Positions 25,559 to 34,708 of a stretch of 64,000 bases of DNA are shown here, piece by piece. Below the pieces are notes generated by a model. That model ran no database searches, was not told the origin of the DNA, and was given only the letters and a program-made list of their open reading frames with translations. Within the stretch, counting starts at the first letter, position 1; each line of letters starts with the position of its first letter. A program made the translations under genes and the position numbers. Origin of the DNA: Flavobacterium erciyesense (GTDB lineage Bacteria > Bacteroidota > Bacteroidia > Flavobacteriales > Flavobacteriaceae); the NCBI RefSeq assembly GCF_018069925.1, contig NZ_JAGPXB010000001.1:248001-312000 (forward strand), given 5' to 3'.

Positions 25559-26875
25559 ATGAGTACAGCAACTATGCCATACGTGGCTTTCAAGGTTAAA
25601 GACATTTCCCTTGCAGCTTGGGGACGAAAAGAAATTGAATTAGCTGAAGCTGAGATGCCAGGTTTAATGGCGCTTAGAGCAGAATACAAAGACGAACAAC
25701 CTTTGAAAGGCGCTCGTATTGCAGGATGCTTACACATGACGATTCAAACTGCCGTTTTAATCGAAACTTTAATTGCACTTGGAGCTGAGGTAACTTGGTC
25801 TTCTTGTAACATTTTCTCTACTCAAGATCAAGCTGCTGCTGCTATTGCTGCTGCTGGAATTCAAGTTTACGCTTGGAAAGGTTTGAACGAAGAGGATTTT
25901 GACTGGTGTATTGAGCAAACTTTGTTCTTTGGTGAAGACAGACAACCATTAAACATGATTCTTGATGACGGTGGAGATTTAACAAACATGGTAATTGACC
26001 GTTACCCACATTTAGTTGCTGGTATCAAAGGATTATCTGAAGAGACTACAACAGGAGTTCATAGATTATACGAAAGAGTTAAAGCGGGAACATTACCAAT
26101 GCCTGCTATTAACGTAAATGACTCCGTTACTAAATCTAAATTTGACAACAAATACGGTTGTAAAGAATCTGCAGTTGATGCCGTTCGTCGTGCAACTGAC
26201 ATTATGTTGGCAGGTAAAAGAGTAGTTGTTTGTGGATACGGTGACGTAGGAAAAGGAACTGCTGCTTCTTTTAGAGGTGCTGGATCTATTGTTACTGTTA
26301 CTGAAATTGACCCAATTTGTGCTTTACAAGCTGCAATGGACGGTTTTGAAGTTAAAAAACTAGATACTGTGATTGCTACCGCTGATATCATTATTACAAC
26401 AACAGGTAATAAAGACATCGTTTTAGGTTCTCACTTCGAGAAAATGAAAGACAAAACTATCGTTTGTAACATCGGACACTTTGATAACGAAATTGACATG
26501 GCTTGGTTAAACAAAAACCACGGCGCTTCAAAAATCGAAATCAAACCTCAAGTTGACAAATATACAATCAACGGTAATGACATTATTATTTTGGCAGAAG
26601 GTCGTTTGGTAAACCTTGGTTGTGCTACAGGTCACCCAAGTTTTGTTATGAGTAACTCATTTACAAACCAAACTTTGGCTCAAATCGAATTATGGAAAAA
26701 CAGTGCTGCTTATAACAATGAAGTGTACATGTTACCAAAACACCTTGATGAAAAAGTTGCTATGTTACACCTTGCTAAATTAGGAGTAGAGCTTGAAACT
26801 TTACGTCAAGATCAAGCAGAATATATTGGTGTTGAAGTAGCTGGACCATTCAAACCAGAGTACTACAGATACTAA
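25559..26875 (+). CDS. ahcY: Adenosylhomocysteinase
   Basis: A 438-residue S-adenosylhomocysteine hydrolase, which splits the product inhibitor of methyltransferases into adenosine and homocysteine using tightly bound NAD. Signatures: [38 protein letters not shown], the NAD-binding motif [21 protein letters not shown], and C-terminal [12 protein letters not shown], which closes the neighbouring subunit's cofactor site. It has its own promoter and terminator and is a stand-alone unit. Confidence 0.98.
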   Translation: MSTATMPYVAFKVKDISLAAWGRKEIELAEAEMPGLMALRAEYKDEQPLKGARIAGCLHMTIQTAVLIETLIALGAEVTWSSCNIFSTQDQAAAAIAAAGIQVYAWKGLNEEDFDWCIEQTLFFGEDRQPLNMILDDGGDLTNMVIDRYPHLVAGIKGLSEETTTGVHRLYERVKAGTLPMPAINVNDSVTKSKFDNKYGCKESAVDAVRRATDIMLAGKRVVVCGYGDVGKGTAASFRGAGSIVTVTEIDPICALQAAMDGFEVKKLDTVIATADIIITTTGNKDIVLGSHFEKMKDKTIVCNIGHFDNEIDMAWLNKNHGASKIEIKPQVDKYTINGNDIIILAEGRLVNLGCATGHPSFVMSNSFTNQTLAQIELWKNSAAYNNEVYMLPKHLDEKVAMLHLAKLGVELETLRQDQAEYIGVEVAGPFKPEYYRY

Positions 26876-26918
26876 AAATTAGTCCTTAGTCCTTAGTGAC
26901 TAGCTAAATTAAAATAGA

Positions 26919-26948
26919 GAAACCCTTGCAGCAATGCGAGGGTTTTTT
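26919..26948 (+). terminator. Terminator after ahcY
   Basis: AACCCTTGC pairs with GCGAGGGTT (one G-T pair) around a 6-base loop, followed by TTTT. Confidence 0.8.
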
Positions 26949-26983
26949 GTTTTGGGCATGACCCTCCGTAAAAACTTCGGGTC

Positions 26984-27043
26984 GGGCTATTCGCTATATC
27001 TTTTATTGCGCTGCGCTCCATAAAAGGATGCCGCTACCATCCC
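26984..27043 (-). repeat. Dispersed structured element, copy 2
   Basis: Read on the minus strand: AGGGATGGTAGCGGCATCC, a hairpin (TGGAGCGCAGCGCAA), then AAAAGATATAGCGAATAGCCC. It shares the ATCCTTTT...AAAAGAT core with the other copies. It lies in the 466-base gap between ahcY and the 27342 gene, which otherwise holds only the terminator and a hairpin repeat. Confidence 0.6.
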
Positions 27044-27064
27044 TCATGCGGAAGTATTTACAAA

Positions 27065-27097
27065 AAAGCTTCTAGCCTTTTGAAGGCTAGAAGCTTT
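27065..27097. repeat. GCTTCTAGCC hairpin, copy 1
   Basis: AAAGCTTCTAGCCTT pairs with AAGGCTAGAAGCTTT around a 3-base loop. There is no T run, so a terminator role is doubtful. Near-identical hairpins lie at 28020-28051 and inside the dispersed element at 48421-48462. Confidence 0.7.
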
Positions 27098-27341
27098 ACA
27101 ATGGTACATCTCACAAAACTAAATATTGCACTGAGATCACAACGTATCAAACAAGCCAAATGTATATCTACTAAAGCAAATGGACCCTTAAAACCAAAAT
27201 ACTGTAGACACCAGTCCTATTTGTCATTCTGACGATAGGAAGAATCCAAACCCTTACAGCAATACTAAGGATTAAAATACTTCTCCTATAATAAATTTAA
27301 TATTGTAATTTTACGTAGATAGCAATATTAAAAAAACCATT

Positions 27342-27950
27342 ATGACTCCCTTTAAGCCCTACTTAGTTATACTTTTTATAATTGTTTTTCAAAACTTGGC
27401 TGCACAAGATAATGATCGAAGCGCCTACCAAACTCAGCTGTATAAATTAGCAATAAAAACGAGTGAGAGCGGTGATTATTTAGGAGCAATAAGAACTTTT
27501 GCAATTAGCAACAATATCAATCCTAAAGCCGAAATCGCAGCTTTTGCAATTAAAAAAGGTGATTCCTTAAAAAGAATATTGCGACAAAACAAAATCAACG
27601 AACTAATTGGAAAATGGAAATGGATCCCCAAAGAAGGCAATTGGGCAATACGAGAAGATAATTTAGTTGGCAAGATGATTCATATTACTACAGAAGAAAT
27701 TCAGTTTTTTGAATTGTATAAAAATGCCAAAGACTGGAAACTAGTACAAACCGACAAAATCAGATTTTCAGAAAATCCAGAGTCGTACTCCTTTACTGAA
27801 TTTTTAAACTTTAATAATGAAGTTTGGGATTATAAAATTGATTCAACTACCGGCGAATTAAAAGCATATTTTATAGGCGAAAAAATAGACGATAATTATA
27901 CTGAATTAGTATGCGGAAATCCAGAAATATTTTATTTTAAATTACAATAG
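27342..27950 (+). CDS. Exported protein of unknown function
   Basis: A 202-residue protein with a signal peptide (MTPFKPYLVILFIIVFQNLAAQ). Residues ~28-75 form helices resembling one or two TPR-like repeats (YQTQLYKLAIKTSESGDYLGAIRTFAISNN, INPKAEIAAFAIKKGD). Residues ~85-200 look like a small beta-barrel (IGKWKWIPKEGNWAI, EEIQFFELYKN, YFIGEKIDDNYTELVCGN), perhaps lipocalin-like. I do not recognise a family. It is flanked on both sides by the GCTTCTAGCC hairpin. Probably periplasmic. Confidence 0.7.
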   Translation: MTPFKPYLVILFIIVFQNLAAQDNDRSAYQTQLYKLAIKTSESGDYLGAIRTFAISNNINPKAEIAAFAIKKGDSLKRILRQNKINELIGKWKWIPKEGNWAIREDNLVGKMIHITTEEIQFFELYKNAKDWKLVQTDKIRFSENPESYSFTEFLNFNNEVWDYKIDSTTGELKAYFIGEKIDDNYTELVCGNPEIFYFKLQ

Positions 27951-28019
27951 TTAAAAACTTGATGACTTATACAGAAAAATCAAATCACTACATCTATTTC
28001 TATTACATATTTCAATTCT

Positions 28020-28051
28020 TAGCTTCTAGCCTTTTTAAAGCTAGAAGCTTT
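28020..28051. repeat. GCTTCTAGCC hairpin, copy 2
   Basis: AAGCTTCTAGC pairs with GCTAGAAGCTT around a T/A-rich loop. Same unit as at 27065-27097. Confidence 0.65.
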
Positions 28052-28184
28052 AAAAATTACTCTATTAGATTCCGCTTAATCTAAATTGATGCTCATCACA
28101 TTGCATCAATGTCCAGAACTATATTTTGACAAAAGTTAAAAATAAAATTTATTTATATATTTTTGGCGACACAAAATAAGCTAA

Positions 28185-28613
28185 ATGAAACAAACAATAA
28201 TTACCTTACTATTACTGCTATCTGCGGCGGTTTACGCTCAAACACCTACATTACCTTTAATGTATCCGAGGGAAGAAAAGTATGCAAAAATTCCACAATT
28301 AGAAACGGTAAAACCAAAATCCTTTTCTCAAAAACAACTTGAAAATAACAGAATAATTGCTCAAGAAAAAAAACTAGTTAAACTAGCTGCTAAAAGATGG
28401 AAAATAGACGAAGAATTAAAAAGCAATTTGGAACAATTAAAATTATTAGAAACTAACGATAAAAGCCCCAAACAAAACTTTTATAAAAGAAAGATAGGCC
28501 AACTCCAAAAAAAGCTTGCTCTAGCCATACTCAAAGTTGAATATAGCACCCAAAAATTAAGCGAATTAGAAGCTGCAGCAGAAGACAACAAATATAAAAT
28601 CTACGAGAATTGA
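28185..28613 (+). CDS. Exported helical protein of unknown function
   Basis: A 142-residue protein with a signal peptide (MKQTIITLLLLLSAAVYAQ). The rest is charged and helix-rich, with probable coiled coil at about 50-135 (KQLENNRIIAQEKKLVKLAAKRW, then KRKIGQLQKKLALAILKVEYSTQKLSEL). No cysteine occurs in the mature part. A -7 box TATTTTTG (28158-28165) lies 20 bases before the start. Family not recognised; periplasmic location is inferred. Confidence 0.65.
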   Translation: MKQTIITLLLLLSAAVYAQTPTLPLMYPREEKYAKIPQLETVKPKSFSQKQLENNRIIAQEKKLVKLAAKRWKIDEELKSNLEQLKLLETNDKSPKQNFYKRKIGQLQKKLALAILKVEYSTQKLSELEAAAEDNKYKIYEN

Positions 28614-28708
28614 TTTCTTTTTAGATTCATCAGATAAACAAATCATCTAAACGTATAGCAAAAACACCATTGTTAAATTGTTCTAGATTTTAAATATCAC
28701 AATAAAAC

Positions 28709-28740
28709 AAAAAACCCATTTCTTTCGAAATGGGTTTTTT
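28709..28740. terminator. Bidirectional terminator, 28185 gene and rpmA
   Basis: AAAAAACCCATTTC pairs perfectly with GAAATGGGTTTTTT around TTTC, between two convergent genes. Confidence 0.9.
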
Positions 28741-28759
28741 AGTGACTTGAGAAAATCAA

Positions 28760-29026
28760 TTATGCTTCAACTTCAAATGGAAGGATAGAAACATAAGATT
28801 TGTTATCTCTTTTCTTTTGGAATAAAACAACTCCATCTACTCTTGCGTGTAGTGTGTGATCTTTACTGATGTAAACATTAGCACCTGGATTATGTTTTGA
28901 ACCTCTTTGTCTTACGATGATGTTCCCAGCAATAGCAGCTTGACCACCAAAAATCTTAACGCCTAAACGTTTTGATTCTGATTCTCTACCATTCTTCGAA
29001 CTACCGACACCTTTCTTGTGAGCCAT
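28760..29026 (-). CDS. rpmA: 50S ribosomal protein L27
   Basis: Ribosomal protein L27, 88 residues, near the peptidyl-transferase centre. It begins [24 protein letters not shown], so the N-terminus is direct, without the cleaved extension seen in Firmicutes. The core [33 protein letters not shown] is typical. It follows rplU by 23 bases in the universal rplU-rpmA pair. Confidence 0.97.
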   Translation of the reverse strand: MAHKKGVGSSKNGRESESKRLGVKIFGGQAAIAGNIIVRQRGSKHNPGANVYISKDHTLHARVDGVVLFQKKRDNKSYVSILPFEVEA

Positions 29027-29049
29027 GACGTATTAGTTTTATTTTGTTA

Positions 29050-29472
29050 TTATTCTTGAGTATCTTCTTTTTTAGCTTTAGCTGCTTTTTTCTTAGGAGC
29101 CTCTACTTCTTCTGTAGTTGCCTCAGCTGCTGCTTTTTTAGGAGCTGCTTTTTTAGCACCAACACCAGTAATACCTTCAATTACAATTTGAGTAAGATAT
29201 TGTCTGTGACCGTTTCTCTTTTTGTATCCTTTTCTTCTTTTCTTTTTGAAAACGATAACTTTATCTCCTTTTAAGTGTTGTAACACTTTAGCTTCTACTG
29301 AAGCACCTTCTATAGCTGGGGCGCCTAAAGTGATTGCTCCGTTGTCATCTACTAAAAGAACTTTGTCAAAAGTAACTTTTGAACCTTCTTCGTTAGACAA
29401 ACGGTTTACATAAACCTTTAAGTCTTTGCTTACTTTAAATTGTTGCCCTGCTATCTCTACGATTGCATACAT
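29050..29472 (-). CDS. rplU: 50S ribosomal protein L21
   Basis: Ribosomal protein L21, 140 residues. The core (1-100) has MYAIVEIAGQQFKVSKDLKVYVNRL, KVIVFKKKRRKGYKKRNGHRQYLTQIVIEGI. The last ~40 residues are an Ala/Lys/Glu-rich extension (KKAAPKKAAAEATTEEVEAPKKK) beyond the ~103-residue E. coli protein, a common Bacteroidetes feature. A well-formed promoter lies upstream. Confidence 0.97.
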   Translation of the reverse strand: MYAIVEIAGQQFKVSKDLKVYVNRLSNEEGSKVTFDKVLLVDDNGAITLGAPAIEGASVEAKVLQHLKGDKVIVFKKKRRKGYKKRNGHRQYLTQIVIEGITGVGAKKAAPKKAAAEATTEEVEAPKKKAAKAKKEDTQE

Positions 29473-29502
29473 ACTGAATTGTTTTAATAATTTTTAAGGT
29501 TG

Positions 29503-29532
29503 CAAATATACAATTATATTTTTAACCTGCAA
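29503..29532 (-). promoter_or_regulatory. Promoter of rplU-rpmA
   Basis: On the minus strand, TTG (29532-29530) lies 19 bases before TATATTTG (29510-29503), a full match to the Bacteroidetes promoter, 31 bases from the rplU ATG. Confidence 0.75.
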
Positions 29533-29707
29533 TTACAACTATAAAATTTATTCAAAACCTATAAAACCTTGATTTTCTTGATATTTATCTACCCTTTTAT
29601 CAACCTCAACCCAAACAGTTGTTAAAGTTTAAATTATATCGATTTCGACTGTAACAAAACCCATCATAGTATTACAAATTATCATACTTAACAAAATTAT
29701 TAACCTT

Positions 29708-31033
29708 ATGAAAAATTCATTAATGGCTTTAGGTGCTTTATTTATGCTAGGAGGAGTAGCTTCTGCACAAAAAGTAGCTTTTGAGGAATACAAACTTGAC
29801 AATGGCTTACACGTCATTTTACACAATGACCCATCGGCTCCAACTGTAATTACCTCTGTAATGTACCATGTAGGTGCCAAAGACGAAAACCCAGAAAGAA
29901 CTGGTTTTGCACACTTTTTTGAACACTTATTATTTGAAGGAACAGAGAATATAAAACGTGGTGAATGGTTTAAAATCGTAACCGGTAATGGTGGTGTGAA
30001 CAATGCCAACACTACTGACGATAGAACCTATTATTACGAAGTATTTCCATCGAATAACCTAGAACTAGGATTATGGATGGAGGCAGAAAGAATGCTACAC
30101 CCAGTAATTAACCAAATTGGAGTTGACACTCAAAATGAAGTAGTTAAAGAAGAAAAAAGATTGCGTGTTGACAATCAACCTTACGGGAATTTCTTAGCCG
30201 AAGTAAAAAAGAACATCTTTAAAAAACACCCTTACCGTTGGGCAACTATTGGTTCAATGGATCACCTTGACGCCGCTACTTTAGAAGAATTTCAAGCATT
30301 CAACAAGAAATTCTATGTGCCAAATAACGCTGTTCTTGTTGTAGCAGGTGATTTTAAACCAGAGCAAGCCAAAGAATGGATTCAAAAATATTTTGGACCA
30401 ATTAAAAAAGGAGCTGCAGTTAAGAGAGAAACTTTTGTAGAGGAACCAATTACACAAACAATTAAAGCTACATTTGAAGATCCTAATATTCAAATCCCTG
30501 CAATCGTAGCCGCTTACAGAACGCCATCAATGAAAACCAGAGATGCTAGAGTTTTGGATATGATTTCTTCTCTTTTAAGCGATGGAAAAAGCTCAAGATT
30601 GTACAAAAAAATTGTTGACGATAAGAAAATGGCATTGCAAATTGGTGCTTTTAGCAACAACCAAGAGGACTACGGAAGCTACATCATTTACGGCTTGCCG
30701 CAGGCTCCTAACACAGCTGAAGGTATTTTAGCTGAAATTGATGCTGAAATTGCGAAACTTCAAACTGAATTATTATCAGAAAACGATTTGCAAAAATTAC
30801 AAAACAAATTTGAGAATCAATACGTAAACAGCAACTCAACCATCGACGGTATTGCTGACAACTTAGCAACTTACCATTTATTGTACGGAGATATTAACCT
30901 AATCAATACTGAAATCGACATTTACCGTTCTATAACTCGTGAAGAAATTAGAGAAGTTGCTAAAAAATATTTAAATCCGAACCAAAGATTAGTTTTGGAT
31001 TATGTGCCATCTAAAGACAAAGCTCAAAAATAA
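29708..31033 (+). CDS. M16 zinc peptidase (active subunit)
   Basis: A 441-residue exported M16 (insulinase/processing-peptidase) protein with a signal peptide (to VASAQ, ~21). The inverted zinc motif HxxEH is intact as HFFEH (69-73), followed by the third ligand region NEVVKEEKRLRVDNQPYG. The second half (FKPEQAKEWIQKYFG onward) is the M16 C-terminal domain. It is 11 bases upstream of a second M16 gene lacking the motif, the usual active/inactive pair. It probably degrades peptides in the periplasm. Confidence 0.93.
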   Translation: MKNSLMALGALFMLGGVASAQKVAFEEYKLDNGLHVILHNDPSAPTVITSVMYHVGAKDENPERTGFAHFFEHLLFEGTENIKRGEWFKIVTGNGGVNNANTTDDRTYYYEVFPSNNLELGLWMEAERMLHPVINQIGVDTQNEVVKEEKRLRVDNQPYGNFLAEVKKNIFKKHPYRWATIGSMDHLDAATLEEFQAFNKKFYVPNNAVLVVAGDFKPEQAKEWIQKYFGPIKKGAAVKRETFVEEPITQTIKATFEDPNIQIPAIVAAYRTPSMKTRDARVLDMISSLLSDGKSSRLYKKIVDDKKMALQIGAFSNNQEDYGSYIIYGLPQAPNTAEGILAEIDAEIAKLQTELLSENDLQKLQNKFENQYVNSNSTIDGIADNLATYHLLYGDINLINTEIDIYRSITREEIREVAKKYLNPNQRLVLDYVPSKDKAQK

Positions 31034-31044
31034 GATATCTCATC

Positions 31045-33093
31045 ATGAAAAAATCAATATTAATTATATCCAGCTTGTTCTTAACAGTTATTATGCAAGG
31101 ACAGATCATACCTCAGCCAAAACCAGGAGCAGCTCCAACTATAAAAATTGGAAAACCAGTTACTTTTGAATTAAAAAACGGTTTAAAAGTACTTGTGGTT
31201 GAAAATCATAAACTTCCACGTGTATCTTTTAGTCTTACACTAGACAACGATCCGTATACTGAAGGTGACAAAAAAGGAGTATCTGATATGACTAGCAGCC
31301 TTATGGGAAGCGGTACTACCAAAATCTCTAAAACTGCCTTTAATGAAGAGGTAGATTTTTTAGGCGCTAACATTAATTTTAGTTCTAATGGAGCATCTGC
31401 AAGTTCACTATCTAAATACGCAGGTCGTGTTTTAGAATTAATGGCAGACGGTGCTTTGAATCCTAAATTCACTCAAGAGGAATTCGATAAAGAAAAAGCT
31501 AAATTAATTGAAGGCTTAAAATCGAATGAAAAAAGTGTATCAGCTGTTTCAGCGCGCGTGGTTGATGTTTTAACATACGGAAAAAACCATCCTGCAGGAG
31601 AATATGTAAGCGAAGCTACATTGAAAAATGTAACACTTGCTGATGTTCAAAACAACTACAATACCTACTTTGTACCAAGCAATGCGTACCTTATTATTGT
31701 AGGTGATGTAAAAGTGACTGAAACTAAGAAAATGGTCGAAAAATTCTTTGGTTCTTGGAAAAAAGCTGCCGCACCATCTCTTGCATTTGCTGATCCAAAA
31801 GATGTAGCACAAACACAAATCAACTTTGTAGACATGCCTAACGCTGTACAATCAGAAGTTAATGTGCTAAACATGTCTAATTTAAAAATGACTGATCCAG
31901 ATTATTTTGCGGTTTTAATTGCGAATCAAATCTTAGGTGGCGACTTTAATAGCTACATCAACATGAACTTAAGAGAAGCTCACGGATGGACTTACGGTGC
32001 GCGCACTGGAATTTACGGCGACAAAAGAATCTCTACTTTCAGCGCTTCGACTCAAGTACGTAACGCAGTAACTGACAGTACCGTTGTTGAAATTTTCAAA
32101 GAATACAAAAAAATCAGAACCGAAAAAGTTACCGATGAAATGTTGGCTAATGTTAAAGCAGGTTATATAGGTCGTTTTGTAATGCAAATTGAAAAACCAC
32201 AAACCGTTGCTGGATACGCATTGAGAACAAAAACACAAGGTCTACCAGCTGATTTTTACGAGAACTACATCAAAAACATCAGTGCCGTAACTGCAGATGA
32301 TGTAATGAGAGTTGCTAATAAATACTTCTTAGCTGACAATAGCCGTATTATCATTGTTGGAAAAGCAGCTGATGTGGTTTCTGGATTAGAAAAACTAAAA
32401 TACCCTATTTACTATTTTGACAAATACGGTAATCCTACTTCAAAACCAGAAATGAAAAAAGCGGTGCCAGCAGGTGTTACTGCAAAAACAGTTCTTGACA
32501 ATTACATTAAAGCTATTGGTGGCGAAAAAGCAGCAACGGCTGTAAAAACAGTTACGATGATAGGTTCTACAACAATTCCACAAGCACCATCACCATTGAG
32601 TTTTACCTCAAAATCTGATGTAAAAGGAAAAATCATGGTAGAGTTAGCAATGGGAACTATGAGTTTAATGAAACAAGTAGTAAACGAAAAAGGTGGCTAC
32701 GTAATGCAACAAGGACAGCGTCAGAACATTGAAGGAGCTGCACTCACTGAAATGAGAGCAGTTGCTATGCCAATACCAGAATTATCACTTGCTAAACAAC
32801 AAGATCTAAAATTAGAATCTATCGAAATCATCAACGGAAAAGAGGCTTACGCTGTGAAAAACGGAAAAACTACTTTGTATTTTGATGTAACTTCAGGATT
32901 GAAAATTGCTGATTCTATTTTAATGGAACAAGGCGGAAAAAGTATGACCAAAACAACTAACTATTCGGATTACAGAGATGTAAAAGGAGTAAAACTTCCG
33001 TTTAACATTATTCAAAATGTTGGTTTTGATTTAGATATTAAATTATCTGAAGTAAAAGTAAACGAAGGTGTAATTGATGCTGATTTTCAATAA
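31045..33093 (+). CDS. M16 peptidase-like partner with extra C-terminal domain
   Basis: A 682-residue exported M16-family protein. The position of the zinc motif reads SDMTSSLM, so HxxEH is absent and this is the non-catalytic partner that helps form the substrate chamber. The two M16 domains end near residue 455. A further ~220 residues (TVLDNYIKAIGGEKAATAVKTVTMIG to KLSEVKVNEGVIDADF) form a beta-rich domain not part of M16, resembling lipoprotein-binding folds seen in other Bacteroidetes exported proteins. A terminator follows. Confidence 0.9.
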   Translation: MKKSILIISSLFLTVIMQGQIIPQPKPGAAPTIKIGKPVTFELKNGLKVLVVENHKLPRVSFSLTLDNDPYTEGDKKGVSDMTSSLMGSGTTKISKTAFNEEVDFLGANINFSSNGASASSLSKYAGRVLELMADGALNPKFTQEEFDKEKAKLIEGLKSNEKSVSAVSARVVDVLTYGKNHPAGEYVSEATLKNVTLADVQNNYNTYFVPSNAYLIIVGDVKVTETKKMVEKFFGSWKKAAAPSLAFADPKDVAQTQINFVDMPNAVQSEVNVLNMSNLKMTDPDYFAVLIANQILGGDFNSYINMNLREAHGWTYGARTGIYGDKRISTFSASTQVRNAVTDSTVVEIFKEYKKIRTEKVTDEMLANVKAGYIGRFVMQIEKPQTVAGYALRTKTQGLPADFYENYIKNISAVTADDVMRVANKYFLADNSRIIIVGKAADVVSGLEKLKYPIYYFDKYGNPTSKPEMKKAVPAGVTAKTVLDNYIKAIGGEKAATAVKTVTMIGSTTIPQAPSPLSFTSKSDVKGKIMVELAMGTMSLMKQVVNEKGGYVMQQGQRQNIEGAALTEMRAVAMPIPELSLAKQQDLKLESIEIINGKEAYAVKNGKTTLYFDVTSGLKIADSILMEQGGKSMTKTTNYSDYRDVKGVKLPFNIIQNVGFDLDIKLSEVKVNEGVIDADFQ

Positions 33094-33111
33094 TCAAAAC
33101 ACCATATAATA

Positions 33112-33145
33112 CAAAAGGCTGTCTAGAAATAGGCAGCCTTTTTTG
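33112..33145 (+). terminator. Terminator after the M16 pair
   Basis: AAAAGGCTG with CAGCCTTTTTT, extended by G-T pairing of TCT with AGG, followed by T residues. Confidence 0.8.
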
Positions 33146-33279
33146 CTTCTGATAATTACCCGATAAGCGGTACTTCGATCTTATTTGGCGGCAAACTTCT
33201 TTTTCAAATGAAATTCGTTGAAACATGAAAAACATATCTTCAAAACTAAATACTCTCCTCTAAAATCATTACAAAGTAT

Positions 33280-34146
33280 TTATTTCTTAGCTGATAAATA
33301 CACGCCGATCAATACGATGAAAGCACCTAAAAACTGAACAGATGTTAACATTTCTTGATCTAGTAAACCCCAACAAAATGCCACTACAGGAATTAAATAC
33401 GTTACTGATGTTGCAAATACTGGCGACGACATTTGAATCAGTTTAAAAAATAAAATATTAGCGATACCAGTTCCTACTACTCCCAATACTATAATATAAA
33501 GTACTGATTGCTGCACTTGATCTTGCTGTACCACATCAAAAAAACCAGATGCAAACAAAACAGCCAAAGCAGGTAGACTTAATACCATAAAATTACCCGT
33601 GGTTATGCTCAGCGGACTCAAATCATGCAAATACTTTTTGATTAAATTGACATTTAACGCATAACAAATCGAGGCAATTAAAACCAAAATAGCATACCAG
33701 TAATTTTGTTCTGGATGATGCATTGCACCATTTAAAATAAGCAAAGCGCTTCCTGCCAAGCCAATTACAATTCCTATAATTTGCGTTCGCTTAAAATGCA
33801 AACCAAAAAAAACGGCTCCTAAGATTAAAGTATTGAGCGGCGTTAAAGAATTTAAAATGGAACTAACAGAACTATCTATTTCGGTTTGCGCAATTGCAAA
33901 TAAATAAGCCGGAATAAATGTTCCAAACAAAGAGGTTAACGCAATATATTTCCATTTGAAACTAGGAATTTTAGAAATGCTTTTAAAACCTATCAACACC
34001 AAAAATAGCGCTGCAAATAAAATACGCAAAGACCCTAATTGCAGTGGCGTGAGACCAACAAGACCTTTTTTTATCAAAATAAACGAACTTCCCCACACAA
34101 GAGCCAATACCGTTAAGTAAACCCATTTTAATTGCTTTGCTTCCAT
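33280..34146 (-). CDS. EamA/DMT-family transporter
   Basis: A 288-residue inner-membrane protein with about ten hydrophobic helices and two EamA repeats. The first starts WVYLTVLALVWGSSFILIKKGL, a typical DMT opening; the second starts WYAILVLIASICYALNVNLIKKYL. Members export amino acids or metabolites; the substrate cannot be predicted. Divergent from the HMA lipoprotein gene. Confidence 0.9.
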   Translation of the reverse strand: MEAKQLKWVYLTVLALVWGSSFILIKKGLVGLTPLQLGSLRILFAALFLVLIGFKSISKIPSFKWKYIALTSLFGTFIPAYLFAIAQTEIDSSVSSILNSLTPLNTLILGAVFFGLHFKRTQIIGIVIGLAGSALLILNGAMHHPEQNYWYAILVLIASICYALNVNLIKKYLHDLSPLSITTGNFMVLSLPALAVLFASGFFDVVQQDQVQQSVLYIIVLGVVGTGIANILFFKLIQMSSPVFATSVTYLIPVVAFCWGLLDQEMLTSVQFLGAFIVLIGVYLSAKK

Positions 34147-34254
34147 AGTTGTAATTTGGGTTCAAAATTGTAATTATTTTATGAATTAGCACTGCTTTTT
34201 TTAGTTAATTTTGCATAGAGTATAATTCGAATTTCCTTTAAAAACATTCACATT

Positions 34255-34632
34255 ATGAAACTACTAAAAGCAATACTCGTTCTAACACTAGCAAGTACTA
34301 TATTGGTAGCTTGCAAAGAAAATACTAGAGAAAAAACAAAAGCAGAGCTTGCCTTGACCGCAGCACCACAAGCAAAAAAACCAATTGCTGCCGCTAATTT
34401 AAAAACCGCAACTTTTGCTGTGGAAGGTATGACCTGCGCTGTAGGTTGTGCTAAAACAATTCAAGAAGAACTAACCGAATTAGAGGGAGTATCAAAAGCT
34501 ACTGTAGACTTTGACACGAAACTGGCCACTGTAGTTTACGACAAAACTACACAATCGCCAGCTAAACTAACTCAAACTGTTGAGGCTGTAGCCGATGGTA
34601 AAACATACAAGGTCACCAATATGAAATCGTAA
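34255..34632 (+). CDS. Lipoprotein with heavy-metal-associated (HMA) domain
   Basis: A 125-residue lipoprotein (lipobox ending Cys20) with an HMA domain at ~50-118. The metal motif reads GMTCAVGC (Cys61, Cys65), so the two cysteines are spaced CxxxC rather than the usual CxxC of copper chaperones. The rest of the fold is regular (KTIQEELTELEGVSKATVDFDTKLATVVYD). A -7 box TAATTTTG lies at 34206-34213. It probably binds a soft metal at the outer face of a membrane (inference). Confidence 0.88.
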   Translation: MKLLKAILVLTLASTILVACKENTREKTKAELALTAAPQAKKPIAAANLKTATFAVEGMTCAVGCAKTIQEELTELEGVSKATVDFDTKLATVVYDKTTQSPAKLTQTVEAVADGKTYKVTNMKS

Positions 34633-34651
34633 ATTGATTTTTATTTAAACG

Positions 34652-34687
34652 AAAAAAGCATTCTCTTACCGGGAATGCTTTTTTTTT
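34652..34687. terminator. Bidirectional terminator, HMA lipoprotein and gldD
   Basis: AAAAAAGCATTC pairs with GAATGCTTTTTT around an 8-base loop, between convergent genes. Confidence 0.85.
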
Positions 34688-34708
34688 GGGAATCAAAGAA
34701 CAATGGTG

